Below are positions 35,094-47,000 of a DNA stretch of 64,000 nucleotides, in pieces. Where the stretch lies: the NCBI GenBank assembly GCA_949752735.1, contig OX457039.1, positions 44,393,452-44,457,451 of the forward strand. The letters run 5' to 3'. Each line of letters begins with the position of its first letter. Position 1 is the stretch's first letter. The stretch comes from Lumbricus terrestris (taxonomy: Eukaryota > Annelida > Clitellata > Crassiclitellata > Lumbricidae). A model generated the notes under the pieces. It worked only from the letters and a program-made list of their open reading frames with translations. It had not been told where the DNA came from and made no database searches. The position numbers and the translations under genes are program-made.

Positions 35094-38000
35094 TTAGTCA
35101 GATTCATCACCAGACGCATTTGGAGGATCGCTGATGCCTTCCAGAAGTTCCGCAACATGTTCCACTGGAACCGGTTTACCACCTTCAGATATCTTTGTTG
35201 GCTGAATGACTCCAGCTCTGAAAACAAATTACAGTCACAAAAGGTGTAAGTGAGTGAAGTGATGGCAGAACAGTGTCCATCTGTACAGGCTACCAAGCCA
35301 AGAAAATGTCCACCAATATCTGAGGGACAGTACAATAATCATGACTTAACTGTGAATACTTGATAACGACACACCAATAACAAATAATATGCAGCTAGTA
35401 GCTAAATGTATACACATATGCAATGTATGCAAGCATGTATGTATTTCATAAAGCAAAAACAGCAACAGCAGGAACAGCAGTCTCTTATAAGCTATAACTA
35501 TGGTAATACTACAGATAATGACCATATAGACCATAAAATGCAAAGATATGCAAAGAGGGAACAACCAAGTCACAGAATTCAGTCTCCACAACACACGTCT
35601 CTTCAGAAGCCACGATGTATGCATAAGAACATATATATGAAATGCCTTGTTAAGTTAACATCTCTCAAAATATCATGATAATCCCAAGTTACCTCTGCAA
35701 TTTGTCCAGCTTTTCCACAAGCTGCATTGCTTCATACTCCTTCTGCTCCTCACTCATTCCTTCCATTGGACTCGGTTTTGGAAGCTCCCAGCGTCCAGTC
35801 ACTGGATTTATGCTAAAATTAAATAACAAATATACACCATCTGGAAAAATTAAACAACAAAACTTTATATATGGCTAAATAATTAATTACCAAGACTAAC
35901 TAACCAAGTGCTATTAATTTGTACAACTCTAGCAGGGTGTCTCCTTCCTCAAATAACTTTTTTCTAACTATCTCTGTCCAAGTCCAAACCAGACTTTTGT
36001 AACTACAGCATGAATTAAAATTATCAATTTAGTTCAGCAAAGTGGTATCCACTAGCAGCTACTGCGAGGTTTCTATGAGTTGCTAAGCATTTGTCTACGG
36101 CCATCCAAAATTTTTTATAATGAGTCAAGCAGGTGAACTGTGTCCACAGCACCATCTATGATCCTCATCCCACAAGATGTTGGCAGCACCTAATTTGGCT
36201 GAAATTATCTCCCACAGATAAAACCAAACAACATGCAGAGGTCATCATAGAAATGCAGAGGTCACCACAGAATGTTTAAGACTGTCAGTTGCGAATGCGC
36301 TGTTGAAATTGTGTATAGTCCTTCCAAAATCAAGGCACACATTTTTTACTTCAAAAACACAACAATTTGCAAGTGCACATTACTACACTGTAGTAACCCT
36401 AGAGAAGTTTTCATTAACAAGAGATCACAAACATTCCTTCGGTAAATATATGAGAGTGCCTTCTCATGATACTTACTCGAAAACACTCATCCTAACATAC
36501 ATTTAAATATATAGGTACCCATATAAGCATTGAACGACATAAGATATATATATATACACATATACAAACGTGTATTGTATATACATACAATACATACATA
36601 CACTTACAAGCAGAGGCATCTTTCAATTCACATACGCATTAAGCGGCTTCGGCAATATAAAACAGACCAGCATGCAAGTGAGCAGAAGTCACATACTTTT
36701 CTCGAGTTTCTAAATTTCTGAAAAGCTTACAAGGTGGCAACAATACGAAGGCCAGGATTCGTCCACTTACTTGTCCTTCAGTTCTGAATATTCTTCAGTC
36801 TCTGAATCTTCTGACTCGCTGGAATATTCGTCACCTCTGCCTCCACACATCAACCCTCTCTGTGCCAAAAGCCCAGCTGCATTTCCGTAACCTGTGTACT
36901 TGACGAAGCGAGACACTGGAATGGCAAAAGAGAACAGCATCGACAGATACAACACAGCAAGAATTTTATCAGGCTATACACAGTGCTTAAAGTGTGGAAA
37001 AATAAGTGCCTGGACGCCCCTTATCTTTCTAAAAGAAGTGCCTGGACGCCCCTTACCTTTCCAGTCATTGCTGGTCAATAAGTGGCTGAATGGCATTAAG
37101 ATTTTAAAATAAGTGCATGGACGCCGTCCATGACCGTCCAGCCACACTTTAAGCCCTGGCTATATATGAATAAACAAGCTAGTAATACTGGTGAAAAAAG
37201 GGAAGTAGGAAACATCATGTATGGCTACTGGATGTTAAGCAGGATTAAGGCAGGTAAAATAGTTTAATAACTAGCAACAGCAAACTACCAATAATCCTGA
37301 CTTTTAGCCAATAAGAAGCACAGTAAAGTAGGAATTAACTTAGAGAATTGACAGAGATTCAGGATTTCCCCAACACACAGTGCAATGAAGCAGCACATTC
37401 TGCATACTTACCATTACTCTTGCAGAGTACAAATATGAAGTCGGCTGCAAGTTCTTTGATTTCAACAATTGGATTAGTAAACAGTCTGCACAATCTGAAC
37501 AGAAATGTTTAATCAATTAATAAATTACGAACCAACAAATGAGTCAAATAATGAACTAATGAACAAATGAGTCAAATAATGAATTTAAAATTTTATAATT
37601 GAAGGAGGAGGTGGAGTAGGAGAATACGGAAGGAGGACGAGAAGCAATGACTTCATTTTCTCATCGTAGTTGTCACACAGTCAATCCTTTTCAACACAAT
37701 CTGATCTTCACGAAGACAGCAAAAAAGTCAATGTATAATTATGTAGCCAAGTTCACTGGAGGGCACTAGTGAAACAGAACTCATTAAATATCCTCCTGCC
37801 CTAGCATGAATCTTTGAACATCTTGTTTGAACCCGTATGACATGCTTGTCTGTTCGATTACAGTGCTGGTGTATAATCGAAAGACTGCATGTTCGTACCT
37901 AATTTGCGGATTCTGTAAAGCTAACTGAGGCAATTTGTTTGAGCGGCATAAGCAGCGTAGTTTGGTACTACTTTATCCTGCGAAGTAAATGGCAAGATGG

Positions 38001-41000
38001 GGAGGAAGTTTAGGGCAATGGATGGCGATGGTGAAAAGAGTAGCAGGATGTGATGGGTGGATATTGGCGGTCAACAGTCAAATTACTCGACTCCTATAAT
38101 AACTTGTGATCATCTGTCATACTATGAATAGAAATCATTCTGCGTCATGTCAGTTTGAAATTAAACGAAGATTATTAAGATGTATTGGTCATATGTTAAA
38201 GATCTTGGGATTTTTACAATCAGCATACCGGTACATAACGAGTGCCTTTCCAATACATGAGTGCCTTTCCAATGTTCCACTTTGGACATGATTATTCCGC
38301 ATAACATACAAAGAAATTCACATCAAATAGAAGCTAAAAATGCATGCAATTAACTAAATAAAAGTAAAATATCAAAGATACACAATTGTGCTGATGCTTA
38401 CTTGTTACGTAATGAGCTGCCCTCTTGTGGCAGGTATTTGACTTCATCTCGGAGATATGGCAAGGCCTTTGCAAAACATAAACAGCAATCATCATTAGAA
38501 AGTTTTCTGAATCTGCCACAGGATAACAAATAGCTACATGCATAGTTAGGTATAGTGCTTCACACTGACCAGCACAGCCGGAACAAATCCTTATTATGTG
38601 CAATAACTTCACGAAATCAAATGCTAACATTGAAATTAGAGTTGAAGCTACGGTAACCAAAACTAATAAATTAAGTCAGGATCCTCTGTCTTAAGTGCAT
38701 ACTCAAGTTTCTGCATACTACATGAGCAGGTAATGATGCATAGAGTGAAAGTGTTACTCTTTACCTTAAGTCGACAGAACTTTCGAATTGAACGGTTGGC
38801 TCTGCAAATCTGACAGAGGCAGTGTAACACTGGTGCTAGGCTTTCCTTCAGGCTCTGCTGTGGCTGTACAAACAATTACCAGTATACAAGTATTAGTAAC
38901 CAATGTTTGATGATCAGAGCATGCTGTAACTCAGTCATCATCTTCTAAGCATCTGCATGGTGTTCCATCACCGTAACCATTCCAGCACTCAGCGCACAAC
39001 AGTTTCAAATGGAGATAAAAGGTACGCACTTGTAAGTGACCTATTAATGAGATCTAGCAGAAGGTAATTGTAACTGTCTGAATCTACCACTGAGGATACC
39101 CAAATACTTTCAAGGTGTAATTGACAAGATAACAGCTTAGTCACAGGTCAAAGCTAATTATCGAAAAGAATCATTCCTTAAAAAAAACACATCTTTCCAG
39201 CAATTTTTTAACTAAAAAAGCCATCAAATTATGGTGACCACAAAATTCGAGCAACAAAAAAGAGAACATATGTAGTAAACTGTGGATTTTGCAGATGCAG
39301 AACAATCTGTCATTCACAAAAAACACATGCTGCCAAAAGAGCTGTGATCACTAGCATCCCTTCAGCATCACTAATTAATCAATCGTATAGGAAAGAAATA
39401 AAACTGAGGCATTCTGTGACACATGTCCGAGTAATAACACTAAGAAAGAACTAAGATTGGAATACAAGAAGTGTTAATAACTGCAATCATAATGATGCAT
39501 CAGGTCTTAGACCCATTACCCAGTCAGCAGTCATAAAGCCACAAGAATCACAATTTAATCAAGTAAAATTACAGTTGTGAGAGATATACAAACATTTCTA
39601 ACATTGTCACTCACTACATCCAGACGATTCTCCAGGAATTCCAGTAGTTCCACAATAGCCTCCATGTTCCTCCCATCGTGCTCAATGTCCTTTCGTTCGG
39701 CTGCTCCAGCTGCGTCCTCATTAATCGGCGTCAGAAGCTCCTCGTAACTCTCTCGTGGCATGTTTGTCAGAAGATTAACAGTGTGACTAAATACAAAAGT
39801 AATAAACAATTAAGATAAGATAAGAATATTCTTTAATATACCAATTGCTATCCGCATTTTGGTGTAGCCTACATACCAGGTATAATTACAAATCACTCAG
39901 GCATTAAGCTCACAATGCTTCTGCAAAGGACGGAGCATGTTGAGCTTTTCAGAGGAATGATGTAGCCCATGCATCAGTTGCAAAAAAAATATGAAAATAT
40001 GATAAATAATAGGCTTACACATGATCACAACAATCATACTTGTAACTATGCTGAAAATCATCAGTCAAATTTTGTAATCATTCACATTAGTGGTTGTAAT
40101 TATGCAATCAATAACTAAAACAGATCACCAACTATCAGGCTCAATATTCGATGTGTTTATAAAGATCATTCTGGCATGAGATGTTTTTTCCAATGATGAC
40201 TTAATTACCTGTGTAATTCATCTCTTTTCTCTTTGGTAGCCGTCTGACAGAGCAGCAAGTCGTGCAGTACACTCACAAGTCTCAGAAAATGTGCTTCCTC
40301 CTCCTAGAATCAAATAATATCACTTCAGGACGTACAAGTCAGGAATTACGTATGTATACAGTCACAGACTTTAACATTTTAACGAGCTGCACTGGTTTTC
40401 CAGTCATTTTTAATACACTCTCGCTGTTAAATTTCTCATGCAACAAAGTTTTACAGTCCCACTTTCATTGTGTATGAAAACTGTGGACCATGACCAGCAC
40501 AGGTAAATTTAAATCCTCGTATTAGCATCTTCTATCATCTATCATGTGCATACAGCCTTAGAAAGGAATAACAAATTACATAATTTCATACAAAATCAAA
40601 TTAAGTAAAGTTGTGATGAAATAACAGAATGACATCAAATTTCCATGAACCTGATATCTGAACAACAATTACTGACAATAGCCATTCTCTTGCAGGCATC
40701 AGTCAAAGACAAACTGTGGTAAATTTATTTATTTCTCATATCTACTATTTTTTTCCTTGCATTTATTTTGAGCACCTCTTCAAGCTATACAGTGCGGACA
40801 CTGCATCGGAGTTTCACGTCAAAGCACATGAGCAATTGCAAGTGAAGGACTTGCTCAAGGTTCATACGCGGCGGCTTGAGGTGGCTTTGAACCTGAAACC
40901 CTCCAGTTCCAAGACACCGAATGCCACCATTACCAACAGCCCAGTGAAAATGGATATTAGCAGTTTCAGGTACCTCATCCATGTTGTTGCTGTCCGTCGA

Positions 41001-44000
41001 AACAGTGATGTTGAAGAGAATCTTCAGGACCTCACAACACAAGTCGACTTCTTGATCACTCACTGGCCGTTCTGCCTCATCAGCGCTCCTCAATGTCAGG
41101 TCCAGAACCTCAATCAGGTACGTCAGACCATGAAGATCCTGACGTAATTTAGGTCTGCAATAGGTTAATGCTAATGGTCTTTAACAAAGACATGCTATAT
41201 ACAGATATAATGTGTAGTAAAAAATGGCGCATTTAATCACATTTACACTCACCACAAAACATCATTAATAAACACTGAGAACCTTTGCTTTCCTAATTAT
41301 CGATGCACTTAGTTACATAGGACGAGCACTGGATTCCTAATGTGAACAGGTTTAGTAAGCACACCCAACTCTATGCCTCCAACTCACATGGAATTTCCTG
41401 TTGCAACAATATTTAACCTCTGTACAAAGAGCATTTAGCAAGCAAATAAGAAAATCCTGAATATGTGATGTGGTCCAGAGCATTATCAAATGCAACAACA
41501 GATATAAGACTTATAAGTGAATAACTTTCCCAATATAAATTTATCCAACTGTAAACTAATCAACCAGTCATATTTCAAAGCAGATTTAGAGAAGAATAAA
41601 CATTGTGTCTTTTACCTGACTTCCCGACACAGTGCGGTCAAAACAAACAGCATTCTCATGTCAAAGAACTAGAAATAGAAATAATAAAATACATGTTACG
41701 CTGGACAATGAAGTTGCGAGCCAAGCAAAACAGAAACTGCAATGTTGTGACATAAATTTCGAAAAAATTATATGTATGGTTACAGTGGCATATATTATCC
41801 AGGATATCTTATATATAAATTTCAAAGTTAAATCCCATAACATCATAAAGACATGCATTGGCTGCTCTTGAGCTTTCAATGCAAATGCCTATTCTTGACT
41901 GTCTGATCAGTTGAACACTTCTTAAAATTTGGAGCTATAAAGTAGTTTCGAATTGCTAAGCATCAGATGCCAGTGCCAGAGTGCAAAGCGTTCATTGCTA
42001 TTCATTCATCAATTTCCATAAAGCTGCACAAATAGACTTGCAAAAAGCACCTTGATTTGCTTGGCTTTCTGCAACCTATGGATAAAAAAGCAGTCTGATT
42101 GTGGTTTGTATTGTACGGTTGGGAACATAAGAAGTGTTCGCTATTCCACACACCAATATAACAGAAGAAAGTCCAGAATCAGAGGATGTTATCTGCAATT
42201 TGCTAAATCATACCATCAAGTACAGACACAAGTATACACAGGATTCCTGATGTAACGGGCAAATCAAGGCATGATAAGGAAAGTAATTGGCTATTTTCTC
42301 AAAAACAAAAATCCAAGACAGCACAGATGTCTAGTACAGACTCTTACCTTGATTTCATGCACCAGAGCTGGATCTTTGTAGGTCTTTAGTCTCTGAACAA
42401 TACCCTCAATACAGTTGTTAGTGCTGCAAAAAATTATAGAATTTAAAAGTAAATACTGCCAATATGTAGTTTTAGTGAACTTTTCACCATTGCAAAATTA
42501 ATCATATGAGGCATTGTAGTTACTATGTGATCCACATACTTTGAAAACAGCAATGTTCATAAAAAGAAAGCACAGTGTAATTAGAAATTTAATGTAATAT
42601 TACACAGTACAGTTTATGAATTGACATACAGTGAGGCTGAGTAAGTGAGAAAAAACAAAAACAATCCTACTGTGTAAATTATAGGAATGAGTGTAAGTAA
42701 AAACATTTATTTATACAATGAGTGAATTTTGTGAGCGAAAGATACGTTAAACCTGGTAAAACAGGATTAAAATGACAGAAATTATATTTTCTCATTCAAA
42801 GAGTTCGTTCTTTGCAGGTGATCAGTTACCTGACGTATAGTAGATGCACAATGATTATATAGACAAAAATTTATGCAGAGATGAATATATACCAAACAGC
42901 TGAATATATTAACTAACCTGCAGATTCTCTGTGCAGCATGACTGTTGAATATAATATTACACAGACACTTCTGTGCCTCAATAATAACTAAAACAGAAAG
43001 CATACACTTTCAGACATATGATTCAAACTTTTAAAACAAATATAAATTTGATATACCGGTACATTTTCAAAGCCCATTAATGATATGTTATTATATAACT
43101 GCTCATGTATAAAGTCCTCACTCAACCATTTATGCAGGTATGACTCTTTCTCGCATTAATCAAAGTTCTAGAAGCTGTTTTATGTGCTGTGGCTGAACCC
43201 AGATTCTATCATATATCCAATTCCATATACATGGAACTGCATTGGTTACATAGATGCAACAAAATAAATTGAGCTCAAATCATAATTGACATGCATAACT
43301 GCCATGCAGGCCATGTTCCATTATCTTAGCATGCTATTGTCTATCGGTTCTTCAGTCCCGGCCAGAGCGATCCTGCCAAACCTAACTTCCATGGCCAGGC
43401 TGCTGTCAGCCAATCTTTGTGGAATAGGCGACTTTTCAACCTGCGACCTGGGCTTCTTGACTTTTCTAGATGTCTTATTTCCGTTAGCACCTGAAAACCA
43501 ACCTGTTCAAAGGCAAATCAGAATAATCAGGTCTGGAGAGCTTTCGATTTGTTCCTCAAGAAGTGAAGCCATGTCAATTTATTACAAATACAGTATGCAT
43601 CAGGGCTTAAAGTGTGGTTGGACGGTCATGGACGCCGTCCATGCACTTATTTTAAAATCTGAATGCTGTCTTGCCACTTATTGGCCAGCACAGCCTGGAA
43701 CGGCAAAAGGGCATCCAAGCACTTCTTTTGGAAAGGTAAGGGGCATCCAGGCACTTCTTTTGGAAGGTAAAGGGCGTCCAGGCACTTATTTTGGAAAGGT
43801 AAGGGGCGTCCAGGCACTTATTTTGGAAAGGTAAGGGGCGTCCAAGCACTTCTTTTGGAAAGGTAAGGGGCATCCAGGCACTTATTTTTCCGCACTTTAA
43901 GCACTGGTATGCATAAATTTATATCAGTGTGCTAAGACACAGATGTACACAAATTTACACAATACCTTAAAACTTTATATATATAGATTGCAAGTGCAAC

Positions 44001-47000
44001 GCCTAGAGCTGTTTAGTCCATCCACGTAGCACATGAGAAAACAACAGTACTGGCTTGGTCTTGTATGTCGCTGCTGCCTGTCGCGTTGCCAACATAAAAT
44101 ATCATGTTGCAACCTAGGCTTACATGTACATGTGTATTTATGGGGAGTTAAAATGGAAAACAGCCAGCATGCTAGCAGTGGCGGCGCCAGACACTTTTTG
44201 TAGCCAGGGCATTGCCAGGGCAGTCACACAAGTAACCAGGGCAGAGGGTCGAGTCGCGTTTTCGGTAGTACGGGCATACTTAAGCCTATAATTTTGCGCT
44301 ACCGTGCATGCCATAAATCAATCACCCTACACTACTAGGGTTTGCTGATCAGAGGGTCAAATGGGCGAAGTCATGAAACCGAACACTTTGACATTTGAAA
44401 AGTAAATCCTGGAATCCTTATACAGGGTGGGCCACAAAAAAGACCCCTAAGGTTTTTGCCAATAATTATCTTAGCCAGAAGTTAAAAAAATAATCAAATT
44501 TTACAGGCTTAAATACAATTCATAATTATTAACGCAGAGTGGCCAGATTTCACCGCAATATTTCAAATAGAACAAGAGTTATATGACTTTTAGTGAGACA
44601 ACCGACTTTTTGACGATTCAAAAACATAATTCAACAAAAGAGTAGCAACAAACGATTTTTTTATAAATCTCATCTCAAATAATAATACACCACATCTTGT
44701 GTTCAATGTGTCCACCAATAATGCCCACACTTGTTTTGAGTCTTTTGCACAGTCTTTAAATGAACTTGGTGATGTGTTCCAGAGGTAAATCTTCCCAATC
44801 AGCTCCAATGCGACCATCAATTTTCATTCTCTTATCGTTCTTGGTTTTGGCTGCAGATTGAGGTATTTCTCGAGCAATAGCTCTCCACTATTGATAAAAT
44901 CATTGGGTTCAAATCCGGATATTTGGAACCATTGATTCTTCTCAATGAAAACAGTACATTAGGCTAATATTGACGTTGAACCGATCTCCTTTCATAAACG
45001 GCGCATTTCTTAACTCTCTATTTCAATAAATTATTTAGCTCTTCATTTCTCTGCAATCACTGTTCATCAGATTAAGCGGCTATTATAGCTTTATCTCCAA
45101 GGCCTTGCTCATGAAGTGTATGAATACAAATTTTGCCTGCCACCAACACCTTGGGCATTTTAATTTGATAGAAATTTCGATTTTATTGTCTTAAAAACAA
45201 AATTACTAATCAGAAAAATTCTTTATTTACCAACTTAACAGTCATCTTGCTAAATGATGTCCACATGCAGCGACGTGCAGCTATGCTGGTATCTGTTTTT
45301 TCCTAAATATTAATAACGATTTTCTGTCAATAACAAGTTTATTTGACACCAATTATTTGAGATGTTACCTAATAAATTCGTTTTGTTACTTAATTTTTGC
45401 TGCGTCATGTTTTTTTAATCGTCATATAACGTTAGCGAGAGGTCCCACTAAAAGTGATCCAACTTTTGTTCTGTTTGAATATTTTTTAAATTAAATCTGG
45501 CCATCATGTGTGAATATGAATTTTCTTTAAGCCTAAAAAATCATTAAAAACTACTACCTCTGGCCAAGATTATGGGCAAAAAACTTTATGGTATGTTTAT
45601 GGCCCAACCTGTAGACCAATCTCGGTGATTTGGTGAAGCATTGCAAATCCTCTTTCGAGTAGCATTTCGAAAGCAAAACGTTCAGCAAATAAAGTAACGG
45701 AGTCAGGTAGGCTACATAGGTCTATTGTCTACGCAAATGCTTACGATTCATTTGAAAAACAAGAAAGCGACAGCTAGGCCTACGCTGTTAGTTGTATATG
45801 GTAATGTGGATGGACAGCAACAGAATTTCCCCTGCAGGAACTTTTGAGCCACCAGAATTCTTGCCCTGCCAGAATTTTCCTCTGTCAAAACTTTTGCCCT
45901 GCCATATTTTTACGGTCTTTACCCTGCCAGAATTTTGGCTATGCCAGAACATTTGCCCTGCCAGAAAATTGCCCTGTCAGATTTTGTTCTCTTTGTAAAC
46001 TTTTGCCCTGCCAGATTTTTGCCCTGCCAGAACTTTTGCCCTGCCCAAGAGCGGACGGATGTGAACAGTAAGAAACAATTAATATGCCCGAAGAAATTCT
46101 CCCATGGTAAAATTTCTGGCAGGGCAAGGACCAGGGCAACAGGCAGGGCAAAGGCTTTTTTACCAGGGCATTTGCCCTGCCATGCCCTGGCGTAGCGCCG
46201 CCACTGCATGCTAGAGTAGAACAATGACAGGCAATCATGCAAAAAACTAGATCACATTCAGAAACTTTCAAATTTCGAGTTGACCAGAGACTTCTACAAA
46301 AAAATTCTGGCAAATTTGCTGTCAATGGAGTAATCAATAAATTAGCTGGTGCCAATCCAGTGTAATTTTCTCTTACCAATGGCATCTTGGATTGTTGTGA
46401 ATCCCAGACTCTCTTCATCCTCCCCAGCAGAGGTCACTAGCCCAGCATGGTGCAGCAGGGTCCGCAGTGCACTCTCAGTTGACACAGCCTCGAGGCCCGA
46501 CTTCTCACGACTTACGATGCGGAGCGACTCCAAACAAGCAACATATGTTTGTCTCTGAAGCTTTTCGTTAAGACGATGAAAAAGAGCTTCAAAGAACAGC
46601 TGAAAACACAAAGATAGACGCTTAAATCAAACTGCCTACTACATGGATCTGAGCTCAGATTCCAGTGCAATGAGTTAGTTTAGAGCAGTGTTTCCCAACC
46701 TGTGTGTAGTGGCACATTACTGCACAGCGAGAATTTTGCAAGTGTGCCACAGGAAAAAATTCTTATATGTTATCAATTAATAATTTAGCTAAACATCCAA
46801 CTGTAAAGGATAAACAAATAATAACAAAAGAATATTTTGAGAAACTTGCGGTATAGCAAAAAAAAAGCGATTATAAAAACTTACGAACTAGATGACAATG
46901 CCGAAAAATGGATTAGTTGCAAGCTATAAAGTCGTCCAAACGTTGTCAAAATGCAAAAAGGCACACACAGAAGTGACTTTCAGTCACTAGACTGACCAGA

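Larger units (their letters stand above)
44176..46206. mobile_element. 2-kb CAGTGGCGGCGCC-type element containing a mariner copy
   Basis: Begins CAGTGGCGGCGCCAGACA and ends GGCGTAGCGCCGCCACTG, flanked by a perfect 8-bp target duplication CATGCTAG (44168-44175 and 46207-46214). CAG...CTG ends with 8-bp duplications suggest the hAT superfamily. Both arms carry CAGGGC/GCCCTG motifs in opposite orientation. No own transposase is visible; a mariner-like element occupies 44421-45613. It lies in the third RIC8 intron. Confidence 0.85.

Noticed and set aside
43286..43834. 182-codon plus-strand open frame
   Set aside because: More than half of it reads through the tandem units of the hAT-type element 43601-43906, and it has no homology or splice context.
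45792..46418. Overlapping Cys/Pro/Gln-rich open frames on both strands
   Set aside because: Produced by the CCCTGCCAG tandem array in a transposon arm; all frames look equally repetitive.
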